Assembly: GCF_000004075.3 (NCBI RefSeq)
Contig: NC_026655.2
Location: 4,960,001 to 5,024,000 of the forward strand
Origin: Cucumis sativus
Lineage: Eukaryota > Streptophyta > Magnoliopsida > Cucurbitales > Cucurbitaceae
Direction: 5' to 3'
DNA: 64,000 nt
Shown: piece by piece, positions 27,601 to 40,000 of the stretch
Layout of the letters: the number at the start of each line of letters is the position of its first letter
Numbering within the stretch: the stretch's first letter is position 1
Position numbers and translations under genes: made by a program
The notes under the pieces: generated by a model
Seen by the model: the letters and a program-made list of their open reading frames with translations, nothing else
What the model was told of the DNA's origin: nothing
The model's database searches: none

Positions 27601-30600
27601 CATATATTCAATCTTAATTTTTTTTATTATACAAAATTCAATAACAAAATTAAAACCTTACGTACGCTATGAAATTTTGATCGTCTAATTAACCTAATTG
27701 AGTACAATTCAACAATATGTTAATACTCATCCTCGCGCGACGACGTGGTTATATATAATAACAATAATATATACTAAAATTAAATGTTAAAAGTAGCTAA
27801 TTAATTTTTGAAAGGAGACAAGTCTTATCTCTATGCTTTATTTTTAGATTCATATCATCACATGCACACGTCATAAACCCTAATAACTAAGAAATTAAAT
27901 GAGAAATAAGATTGAAGAATAATAAAATTGAAAAGAAATTCAAAGTTAATAATCAACTTGGGTATTTTATTACACACCAATTGGTCTTTTCTTTTGTCTC
28001 AATGCTGACCCTGGCCCCTTGGAGGGGGTTTTAAGCCAACTTCAATTCAATTATTGACAAAATTAAAACACTTGTATTTTAATTAATACATACCAAATGT
28101 AATTAATTGAAAGAAAAAAAAAAAAAACTATATAGAGTTGAAAATTAAATTGTTTTTCTTTTCTTCTTCTTATAAGTACTGCTGGAATCCCTACATATTG
28201 TGAATGAATGGGTCTTGGAATATCCTTACATGATTTGCAATTTGATTTTTCTTTAATTGAATAATGCAAATCATACGTGTATATAAGAACGATAAGTATA
28301 GTAACGATAAATAATTAATTTGAATTTCTTTTGTTAGATTGATGAATCGTTCAAATTTAGCTTTCGAATTTGGGTGTTGATATGGTTTTTTTTTTCTTTC
28401 CCTTTTGTAATAAATATAGGACAAAGTATTAATGGTCTATAGAGTGGAAAAGTTGATGAAATGAGGTTAAGAAATGACTTTATGGAAAAGTTATAATTTA
28501 AGAAAAAAAGTCACAAAGGCAGCCAAGGTGTTAAATTTTTTTAATTTTTTTTATAGAACGTGAAGAGAGAAGAAAATAAAAGAAAAATTATATATATTTT
28601 AAACTTTTTTTTCCCTTTAAAAATATGTTTTTTGTTTGATTAATTTAAACTTTAAGTTGGAAGAAAAATAGAAGTATTAATTAAAAGAAACTCTTGGGAC
28701 ATGAAAAAGGCCAAAACTTAAAAGTAGTTGAAATTGTGAATTGACCAACTTGGATTTTTTAGATAAATAATAAGAAAACTTCTTCTAAGAAAAAAAATTA
28801 TAATTAAATTTTTATTCACTGACATCAAACATAAAAATGGTATCGATTAAACTTCTAAAATATTGTTGATATAACGATAATTTATATCATTTAATATTGT
28901 TTTTGAAAGTAGTAGAGTTGATATGTGGATGATTCTAAAAGACAATAGAAGAAAATTCTATTGAGAGAGTCTAAATTAATTGTGAGTCTCACTAGAGTGT
29001 TTTTCGAAGAAAATTTAAATTGAAGTATTTTCTTAAATAATAAAAATAGCATATGTACAAACGACTTAATAACAAACAAATATTTTAACAGTTGTGTGTT
29101 ACACAATAATCGTGGCTAACTAGGAACTATTTCGTTTAGATACTATTTTGATTTTGTTATTATTTCTATACTTTTAAAAAGTGATTATTTTTTTTCATTT
29201 GTTTTTATTTATATTCCATTTTGATGGACTAAAATTGTTGCTTTTTAAAAGTATATGTAGACTATAATTCAAAGTTGAAATATAATTAAAACGAATCAAT
29301 GTTGTAAGTCCAGTGGCCTGAAATAAACATACTAGTATTTGAATTATATCATTTCTTTACACTTTGTTTGACCAAAATTTAAATTACTACGGTTGATTGG
29401 TAAAATAAAATATTTTAAATGGATCAAACACAACTCAACTAGCTAGTTAAGATACTTTTACATTTTACGAACAAATTAAATGTTTAAATTTATGCTATTA
29501 TTACTACGTACCAATGAACTAAAAAAACGATATTGAAATTAAATAAACTATGCTCATAATACCATACTTAATTCCCCTACCCTTATTTTTAGAGTAGGAT
29601 AGATAAGACACACTCATTGTCTTGATGAGATTTTATGTTTGTTGTAGGCTCAACTTTTATTAGTATATACATGTTACACTTTTTTTCATTGAAATACTAA
29701 CAAGTAAAATAGAAAAACAAATGTTAAATAGTCTTACGAAAATCGCAGCTTATTAAAAGTTTTGTTGACACGTTTTAGATTTATCGGATATTTTGTTAAT
29801 TTCTTGAAGTGATTACGATTTAGGGAGAGGGGATTCAATTGTGCAATCGTCATTGGTGGGTGATGTCTTACCATAGTTGATGGCATTACTCATTGGGCAA
29901 TGGATGGGGTGGATTCTCATTTAGGTGAAATTGTTTCACTGATACAACGTTATGCTTTCAACTCTATGAAGTAAAACAACTAGGAAAAAGGAAAAAAAAA
30001 ACAAATGGTTAGTAATTTTGAAATGAATTTTCTTTTTCATTTTGGTCCAATCCATTCTAACCCATTCACTGTTAGCCCAAAATTTTGGAGGTCCAACCCA
30101 AAACACATCCATCATTCATCACAGAATACTATAGTTAGTTGTTCATCCAAGCTATACTTGGTCACCTATACTTTTTGTATATCTAAGTTATTCATGTATT
30201 CTACAATCGTAAATTTTTGGTATTCATATAATCCACCTCCTACTTATCGTTTATCTATATAAAAAGAGACTTTTAGAAGATCTTCTCTATAATTTTACTA
30301 CATATTTTGTTTTGAATGAATGAATTTTTATTAACTAGATAGATTGGATTTAGTTTGTGATTTGTTGGATGTCCTAAAAATAGGATTTGTGAGTGTATTG
30401 GATGATTTCAAGTCACACACGTATTTGTAGGAGAAAGATAAGACTAGTGACTAGATCTTAATTCTCAATGCTTGCTTCCATAGTTTCTTTTAAGAACAAA
30501 CAAACAAAACAAATTTGTCATATAATTTCCATCGAGGAGCTGTCAAAGAGAGAACCATACTCAAACTCAAATAAGGGAATCACTGACTGGGTTGGTCTCA

Positions 30601-30696
30601 TTTTCCCTCTCTGACACTACCTCGAAGTGAAGAACTCATCTTTTCATTTGGGATTCTCCCATTTCTTGCTCTTTGCTTTGATTCTTTCCCTTTGTT
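24601..30696. other. Large AT-rich intergenic region before P5CDH
   Basis: Part of the longest gene-free stretch of the window. It is very AT-rich with (AAAT)n near 26309-26333, (TA)n runs and long A/T tracts. Open frames here are short, compositionally biased and without recognisable domains. Two islands of more balanced composition stand out (27990-28035 and 29820-29945). The last about 150 bases before 30697 are the probable P5CDH leader. I found no transposon termini or RNA gene. Confidence 0.6.
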
Positions 30697-33600
30697 ATGG
30701 CGCCGGTTTTATCTCGGTTACTTCTCCGACGGAATGTTCACACACCATTTCTTCGCACCTCCACCACCGCATTTAACTTTTTCAGGTAAGATCGATCTAT
30801 CATTTTTTATGCAGAATTGTGTAGCTTGGAAAAACCCGTATCCGTTTTTGTCGAAATCTTGACTGCTGATGATGGTGGGATTTTGTTTTCCATGATTATG
30901 AGATTGTTTTGGAAGTGGGTTTAATCTATTGTGATCACTTAACTTGAATTTAGAATTAATATCATATGGGTTCAGCTAATACTCAGATATTGTAGGGTCT
31001 GATGTTTGTTCTGTGAGATAAGTCTTATGGGATTGTATTGGAATGGAAAGCTTAGGTGCAAAATTTCATTAGGATATTAGAATTGCTGTAAATTACTTTC
31101 AATCTGGTTGAACGTTTTCCTAGTTCTTGTTTTCATCCGCAAATTGAATTGTTTTAATCTAAATCAAATCTATATGTATAGCGTAAAAGGGTTTAATCCA
31201 TTATTTTCATACTTTGTTTTTGTGATTACAGTTTATAATAAATAAACAAATAATTATTTATTTTATTGGGATCGTATGTTATGTTCTCTTCATGTTGTTA
31301 TGTAACCCTTTTCTCCTTCTGAAAGCAGAACAATTCATTCTACGGTTTTCTCCACTGTAGAAGTGGACCAAATATCAGGTTCTAAGCCAGGAGATGTTCT
31401 CAACTTGGGTGAGTAAAGTTGCTGTAATATCTTTTACGAGCTGCAATGATCAATAACGGTTGTTTATTCATTTTTTTATTTGTTATCTTATACTAAAATT
31501 AATGTTGGATATTGTGTATTTGACTAAACTTATTCATTGCATAAGAAAAGGAATGTTAACACAACATGTTTTTATTTTAGTGCAGGGTAAATGGATTGGA
31601 TCTTCCGGTTGGAATACTATTGTAGATCCTCTAAATGGAGAACCATTTATTAGAGTTGCCGAAGTCAACGAAACAGAGATTCAGGTACTGCTACTAATGG
31701 CTGCTTATTTCTTTAAAAATCTGCTTGCCTTTACTTGGTGGATTGCTTTTGCAGCCATTTGTGAAGAGTCTAACCAAATGCCCCAAGCATGGCTTACACA
31801 ATCCTTTCAAATCGCCTGAGAGGTTCTTATAGATCACTTTGTAGATAATCTTCTTTAGTTTGTCTCTAATTTTTGTCTCATTGGTCCTTTGCTTGAGTGA
31901 GATTGTTAATTTGACACAAATATTCTATTACATTTTGTCATATTTGCAGATATTTGTTGTTCGGAGATGTATCTTCCAAGTCTGCCGACGTGCTTTCCAA
32001 GCCAGAGGTGTGATGAACATTTAATTGTTTAACTCTTTCCTTGTCATTGTTTTCTTACTTCTCTTGCCCTTTGTGAGGTGGCATTCTTTTTTACAATAGT
32101 TTACTCAAACAAAACATGGTTTTGCAGGTGACTGACTTCTTTGCAAGGCTGATTCAAAGAGTTTCTCCAAAAAGTTATCAGCAAGCTTGTGCTGAAGTAA
32201 ATGTTACTGTTAAATTTCTACGGAACTTCTCTGGCGATCAGGTAAGGTTTAATGAAAGTAGTTGGTCAATGGTGTTTGTTGTAATACTGCTTATTTGGTT
32301 ACTTGAACAACTCTTTTGAGGTCAGCCTTAAGGAATGACCATGTTGGCTTAGGTCTAATGAACTAAACTTTTTAGGAAAACCCTTGATGTCTCTAAAGTT
32401 TGGCTCTTGGACAGGCACAGACTTTTTATGAGAACTCACTTAAAGCCGTTATTTCAAACATAATGCGTGAGAAAATTGACTTGAAAGAAACTATAGAGAC
32501 CCTTCTAAGACTCCTATGGACGAGTTAGGAAATTTAGTATATCATGCACTTAAGTGTAACTCTCCCTTTATCTTCATCAATGTAATTGTGTTGGAGTTGT
32601 TTGTGTATATATATGTATGTACATACTTTTTAGCAAATAAGTAAGATGAATCTTATGAATATTGCATTTATTACTATTTTAAAAACATGATTGTAGGTGT
32701 TGTTTCATGCTTTAGTGATCTTGCTTGTAAGTTGTAACTACCTATTTTTTACAAAGCTTGCAATGTGATCTCTGTTCACGATCCAAGGATTGGAATGTAC
32801 TTAAAAGTTTAAACAATTAGTTAATGAAACCAAATAGAGTTCTGTCACATAGAAGGTTTCATAACAAGTTGTTCGTGTGAAGAGTTTGTTGACTAGTTGT
32901 TTATGGTGTTTAAATACAGGTTCGCTTCCTAGCAAGGTCCTTTGCAGTACCTGGAGATCATCTTGGACAACAAAGTCATGGTTTCCGTTGGCCTTATGGT
33001 CCCGTAAGACAACTTAGATGACTCCTCTATAAAATCAAAAAAATAAAAGAAAAACTGTTGTTATTGAGTCTCTTTTGATAAATGAAATATTCATAAAATA
33101 CGTATAGATGGATATAAAAACAACATAATTAAGAGATATATAATTAAAGTAGTAAATGATTAGGTTAGCCTAGCTTTTTCTTACGCCGGATAAGGTTTGT
33201 CTATATTAAGTAATTTCAAGTAGTTTTCAAGATAAAGTTAAAATGCTCGATATGTTTTATGTTCTTAATTTTTTGTGATTGTGTATTTACTTTTCAATGT
33301 TTATATTTCTGCTCAATAAATTGTGAACATTTATAGGTTGCAATTATCACTCCTTTCAACTTTCCATTAGAAATTCCTGTACTTCAGTTGATGGGTGCAC
33401 TTTACATGGGCAACAAACCCGTTTTAAAAGTTGATAGCAAGGTAATTTTCTATGGTTGAATAAGAAAATTAAATTACGGTATACACATAAATTTATAAAT
33501 ATTTTAATTTTAACTTATAAATAAAATAACTACGAATTCTTTTTAATATGTTGTAGGTTAGCATTGTTATGGAGCAAATGATTCGATTGCTTCACCATTG

Positions 33601-35634
33601 TGGACTACCTCTAGAAGATTTAGATTTTATAAATTGTGATGGGAAGACCATGAACAAGTTTTTGATGGAGGTAAATTTATACTTGAGTGCTGTTAGCTCT
33701 TTTAGTTTGAAGGTTTTATTTCCTCAACCTTATTTTGACCATTTTATCATAACGAACTTCTTTCATCATGCAGATATTATATACGTGTGTGTATATATAT
33801 TATAAAATCTATCTATCTATAATTTTTCAAATATTGTTAATATACAGTAGTGCTTGAAGATATGCCATAATTAGAAAGAAAAAAAAGCACTCAGTGTTCT
33901 TTGTTCATTCTACTTTTGTTGAACAAAATAAATGAATCAACATATTAGATTTATGGCCTAAGTTATCCTACGAATTTTATAGGCAAATCCATCCATGACT
34001 CTTTTCACCGGTAGCTCAAGGGTGGCAGATAAGTTAGCTGTTGACTTGAAGGGCCGCATTAAATTGGAAGATGCAGGTTTTGATTGGAAAGTCTTAGGAC
34101 CAGATGTTCGAGAGGTCATTAGCTCTATCACACCTCATACCATTTCTGCACCTTCAATACAAAATGTCAATTTTATTCCTTATCTTTTGTGGTTACTAAA
34201 TTGCAGGAAGACTATGTTGCATGGGTTTGTGATCAAGATGCTTATGCTTGTAGTGGCCAAAAGTGTTCAGCACAGTCGATACTGTTTATGCATGAGGTTT
34301 AATGTTTAAGTTTTGTTTTGCGTACTACATCTAAATATTTGTTTTGTGTTATCCTATTATTATTCTATGGGATTAATTGTTTTTTTTTTCTTATACTTTT
34401 TATTCTCCAAAGTCCAATATCTTTTCTAACGATATCATTTTGTTGCAGAATTGGTCAACAACTTCGCTTATTTCGAAGATAAAGGATCTTGCAGAGAGAA
34501 GAAATTTGACCGATTTAACAATTGGCCCAGTTCTTACAGTATGATACTACCCTTTTTGTTTCAATTCATATTATGATCCATGTGATATATATTCTTATTT
34601 TGTTGGTTGTTGCAGTTGACAACGGAAGCGATACTAGATCACTTGAATAAATTGATCAAGATACCAGGGGCAAAGTTGCTCTTTGGAGGCGAACCTCTAA
34701 AAAACCATTCTATTCCACCCGTATATGGCGCTATAAAACCCACTGCATTATATATTCCACTTGAAGAAATGATGAAAGATGAGAATTATGAACTCGTGAC
34801 TAAGGAAATTTTTGGACCATTCCAGGTAAATATGAAGAAAAGAAGTTATTTAAAAGTTTTTCTAAGTAGTGTCTAAATATGTTATGAGAATGACAGATCT
34901 AGTAATTTTTTGTTTGTTTTTTTTTTATTAATTGAATTTTTTTCGAGACCAACTCCGTTTAAATTCTTGTTGCCTTTTACCATGATTAAAACAAGCACCT
35001 TTTATAATCCATTTATTGCTGGTGTTTGCAGATTGTTACGGAATACAAGAGAGATCAACTTTCGGTTGTGTTGGATGCTCTTGAGCGAATGCATGCTCAT
35101 CTAACTGCTGCTGTTGTTTCAAATGACCCTCTTTTTTTGCAGGTGAGTTTATAGATCATTTCCGTATATTGTCTAGAAAAAGTTTCTGTCATGGGCAGTC
35201 ATTCATTCATATCGGTTAATACGACTCAAAATTCCTTGTTGTCAATAGTACTTTGAACTAGTTGTTACTACTATTTTAGGAGTTGTAGATTATAGTAACT
35301 TGTGGAGTTGTTTGCAGGAAGTTATTGGCAACACTGTGAATGGAACGACATACGTAGGTTTAAGAGCTAGAACAACGGGAGCTCCACAAAACCATTGGTA
35401 AGCTTTGAATAAGCTCTTTCTCCTATCAAACCTTAGAAGATTATTGTATTGATATTCTTGATTATAGTGGCTAAGAAAATGTCTTGGTATAATAGGTTTG
35501 GACCCGCAGGAGACCCTAGAGGTGCAGGTATTGGAACCCCGGAAGCCATCAAACTCGTATGGTCTTGCCATAGAGAGATTATATATGATATTGGCCCATT
35601 GCCCTCGCATTGGACTGTTCCATCGTCAACTTGA
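30697..35634 (+). CDS. ALDH12A1: Delta-1-pyrroline-5-carboxylate dehydrogenase, mitochondrial
   Basis: Oxidises glutamate semialdehyde/P5C to glutamate with NAD+ in the mitochondrial matrix, the second step of proline breakdown. CDS exons: 30697-30785, 31329-31408, 31581-31684, 31755-31822, 31950-32007, 32128-32241, 32920-33003, 33337-33441, 33557-33670, 33983-34114, 34207-34296, 34449-34538, 34616-34825, 35032-35142, 35318-35397, 35496-35634; 555 aa, matching the plant enzyme's usual length. The N-terminus is Arg/Ser/Thr-rich without acidic residues (MAPVLSRLLLRRNVHT), a typical presequence. The Rossmann region carries IITPFNFPLEIP and LFTGSS; the catalytic Cys is C336 in CSGQKCSAQ; TKEIFGPFQIV and NHWFGPAGDPRGAGIGTPEA are near the C-terminus. 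Exon phases are all consistent and no damage is seen. Regulation by proline and stress is known for the family, not read from this sequence. Confidence 0.97.
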
Positions 35635-37014
35635 ATATATGAGAGTATAGGTGCTTTGCTTCGTTGATCCACCCACTTAGGCCAACCTAACTTCGCCTAG
35701 AATCTAATGTCAATTTTGTAGTTGCAGAAAAAGAAGAAAAAGAAATAAAGTTCATTCATAAAAAATCAGTATATGGCAAAAACCATTTTTTAGTTACTTT
35801 TTCTTTCATTTTTATCTCTCTTTTCATCATATGCTTCTTTTTTAGGAAACATCTCATTCCTAATTAATAAATATCCAATCTCTCTTCATTTTAGTTAGTC
35901 AGCCTTCAAAAGATATGAATGTGTGTAGTAAGATATGATGCTGTTAAAATAATAGTCATAAACATGTTTTACCAACACTACTTGTCATTTTGTAATATCA
36001 ACATTATATCAGTGTGTGGCAATGAAGGAGCTAGGAATAGGAATAACATGAGGACAAGGAAGTTAAAGGATGAATAATCTTAGTGTTAGTGTGTGAGACA
36101 GGGAGAGCACTACCATTCATGAATTTTGACTCAAAAGTTTCATGGTTCACCATACTCTAATTAACACTTGTTTGATCCCCAAATATTTCTCTAACCCATT
36201 AAACTATATGTCTATGTGAATGTGAATTTAGATACACAGAAACACAATCCAACATAGGTATACTAATCTAGGTGATCAACTTAGGCTAACCGTATAAATA
36301 AACTAAGTGAAAATCTCAATTTTAAACTTGTATTAAAATGAAATACATAATTTGAGTGCAATAAATATATAAGTGGATAAATAAATGGAGTTGGAACGAC
36401 AAAATGCAATGAAATTGGATAGCACAACAAGAGACTCAATGGTAACTTTCCACCATCACCACAAACTTGAGCTAGCACGAACTCAATAGATTTGTATAAA
36501 ACAAAAGATAATGGTAAGTGAAAATGGATGAACTCGAGTTGTTGTATAGTGTGTTGAGTCCTCGATAATTTTTTCCATTATCAACTACTCAATTTTCTTC
36601 TTTAAACACCAAAATTATAAATATATACATGGGTGATCTAGAAATCAACAATTAATCCAAAAATATTTTTAAAGTTTTTTAATTTTATGATTTCAAAATC
36701 ATTCTTTTTATTGAGGTAAGAAAGAACAAATTTATTTGAAATCTAAAAATAAGGAAAGAGAAGAACCACAAATTACCTTTGAAAAGCAATAAAATTGATT
36801 TGAATTTTGATGCTTCGACTAATCTGTGATGAATATATAATGTGTAGTCGCTTGTGCCATTACATATGTTTTCCTAAAGTTTTCTCGCATGGTCTCGCCC
36901 TTCTTCATCTTCTTCACTGAGTCAAAACCAAAGAGCAATGACATTCTAAAACCCTAATTCTTCACTGCCCTAATCTGTTTTTGAGTTTTCTTTTTTCCGA
37001 AATTGAGTTTCAGA
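35635..37014. other. P5CDH 3'UTR, spacer and YLPM1-like promoter
   Basis: An AATAAA signal lies near 35743 in the P5CDH 3'UTR. The middle is AT-rich without features. Just upstream of the next gene a telo-box AAACCCTAA is at 36949-36957, an element often found close to transcription starts of plant housekeeping genes. No antisense gene overlapping the P5CDH 3' end is evident. Confidence 0.6.
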
Positions 37015-40000
37015 ATGGATCAACATCTTCATCATCCTCAACAATGGCATCCCAGGCCAATCCAACCCACCGTCTGTCCAATTTGCACAATGTCCCACTT
37101 CCCCTTTTGCCCTCCCCATCCTTCCTTCAACCAAAACCCTAGATATCCCTTCGGACCCGATCATTCTTTCCAAACCTCCGGTTTTGACTCTCATCGTTCA
37201 CCCATGAGGATGCCACCCCCGTATATGGCGAATCCTGACGATGGTTTTGCAGATCAGAGGCCGTGGATAAGGAATTCTGCCAATTCGTATGGGCATGTTC
37301 CGTTCCACCCTCACAGAGAAGGGTTTTTCCCGCCACCGTATGATTATGGCGGGAATGAGTTTGTGAACGACGCTGAAAGAAGCTACAAGAGGCCGAGGGT
37401 TGATGATGTGGGTTCGGAGGGGGGTGTTCATGAACTTAATCAGAATCAGGATACCGGTAGGAGTTCGTTCGAGGATGAGCGTAGGTTGAAGTTGATTCGG
37501 GATCATGGAATTGTACCGAGTGGACCGCCTGAAGGTGGGTCTAATTCCTTGCCGAGAATGAATTTGGGTTCTAATGGCGAAGCTAACAGACGCAGTCTTG
37601 AAAATTCAGTAGGATCTGGAGACCCAGAAGATGTCGGTAGCTCTAGAATCTTGGAAACCAATAACTTCCACGATTCGGGTAATGGCAGTAATAATGGAAG
37701 AACTCAACACTTTCATGAGAATGGTAGAATTGACAAGCGGTGGCCTTCCCAAAATGAAGAATTTTCACATGCTCGTTATGATCAGGTTGGAGGAAGCCAT
37801 TGGCATCCTCAACATAAGCCGCACTCTGTTCATCCTGAAGCCACCGAAGACAACTATCTTGCTCATAGACACGAAGTGCATTATTCTGATGATCGGCAAG
37901 CATTTTCCTGGGTGGATGAAAGAAATAACAGCAAAATGGCCGTTTTTGATCGTGATTATCAGCCACCTCCTCGCTCTGAGATGAACCCAATCCATATGAG
38001 ATCGTTTTCATCGCACGGAAATGCTCATCACGGTACTCGAAACTTGAATTTTGGTGCTGGATACGCTCCACGGCTTTCTGGGGGTGGCAGATTCTTGGAA
38101 AATGGAAGCTCAATTGAAGATTCTCGCTTCTTTTGTGAGCAACCTCCTCTTCCTGCTTCTCCACCCCCGCCTATGCCTTGGGAAGCACACTTGCACGCTT
38201 CGGCAGAGTCTGTAGCTTACTCTTCTCAAGCAAAACCTCCATCCCTGTTTCCTGTTCCTGTTAGTACCTCAACAATAACATCATCAGCATATTCTTCAGC
38301 TCCTGAACACCGTTCCTTTCACCACCATAAACCAATGCCTCATGTTTCTTCTAGCCCTATGATGGAGGTTCGAGGAATTAGATATATGTATCTTTTTAAT
38401 CATGGATTGCAGCTTTTTGATAGGATTTTTAAGGGGATAGTGCATGAATTTATTTTATTTTATTTATTTGTAGGATTCCCTGGCATTGCACCCATACTCT
38501 AAGAAATTTGCTGCGGATGGCAAACCTTTTGGATTGAATCAATTGCCTCCACAAAAACCCAAAGTTATTGATGCTTCGCAATTATTCAAGCCACCTCATC
38601 GGTCTACTCGTCCAGACCATATCGTGGTTATCCTTCGAGGACTTCCAGGTATCATTTTCTTGTTTGCACCTGACTACTTAGAATTGAACCGAAAGCCAGG
38701 CATCTTACTTTAGTTGTGATTTGTGATGCATAGAAAAATTGTTGTTGTATTTATCTTCATGCTCACATCCTACACTCATGGCTTCACATAATCATTGGCT
38801 TCCTTTGCTTCATGGTTACTCAGAAAGTTCATTCGAAATATTTTCTCTTGAGGAAATTGATTGTGACAAGATGACTCATCTACTAAATCTAACTGTGCAT
38901 TTCATCTAAGTCGTCATATGTTTTGCTGATAATAATAAGTAAATATTTCTTTGAACGTGGGAATAGAAAATGAACATCAAGAATTGCTTTTTTTCTTTTT
39001 TTCCAGGTAGTGGAAAGAGCTATTTGGCGAAGATGTTGCGTGATGTTGAAGTTGAAAATGGTGGTGATGCTCCTCGTATACATTCAATGGATGATTACTT
39101 CATGACAGAGGTGGAAAAGGTATGCTTGATTTATATTCCCTTTTAGTTTGCTTATAGTGTGGTTATTATTATTAAGTGATATATAATTAAATTTTCCTTC
39201 ACCCATCAGTTTAAGCTTTTGGGTCAATTAGTGATTTAAGATGATATTAGAGTAAGTGATTCCGGAAGGTCTTGTGTTTAAGCCCTTGCATCATTGTTTC
39301 CTCCCCATTTAATGTTGATTTTCACTTGTTGGGATTTCCTATATTGAGCCCACGAGTGAGGGGAGTGTTAACTGATGTATATATAAATTTGTCTTCACCC
39401 ATCAACTTAAGCTTTTGAGTCCATTGGTGATTTAAGAATTATAATTCTTTTCAAATTAAATGATAGTTGATTTAGGTTATTATTCATATTTAACACCTCT
39501 TTTTTTCTGACAGGTTGATGAAGTTGATGCCAAATCATCAAATTCAATTAAAGGCAAGAAGCCAATCACGAAGAAGGTCATGGAATATTGTTACGAACCT
39601 CAAATGGAGGAGGTATATGTAATGGTTGATATAGGGAGTGCCATTTTGTACACACACACACACATGTTCCTTGTGTTTATTGGATCCCAAGAGACATAGT
39701 ATTTTGGGTGTCTTGGTAGTTTCATTTGATTGCAGTTGCTTTGTAGATTAGGAGCAAATACATTTTCATCATCCATTTTGGTGTGGCACGTTAGCTAACA
39801 GCACCAATGTCAATAGTTAATGAAAGACCGTTGACATTGGTATATAGAGCTATATTATACCTGTGCCCCATAAGAAATTAAATGTATGATCGTTTGTAGG
39901 TGGTTTCTAAGTACTGCAAAGCATTTTAGTTTTCCAAGCATCTTTCTGAGACAGTGACTTATGATGATATTTTTTGTCAGGCTTATCGGTCAAGCATGTT

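Noticed and set aside
28519..28527. CAGCCAAGG, a nine-base match to the start of miR169
   Set aside because: The match stops after nine bases and no complementary arm was seen nearby.
30005..30262. 85-codon plus-strand frame before P5CDH
   Set aside because: No recognisable domain and no splice or promoter context; likely chance.
32401..32530. Exon-like stretch in P5CDH intron 6
   Set aside because: Exons 6 and 7 join in phase to the conserved GDQVRFLARSFAVPGDHLG, so no additional exon fits.
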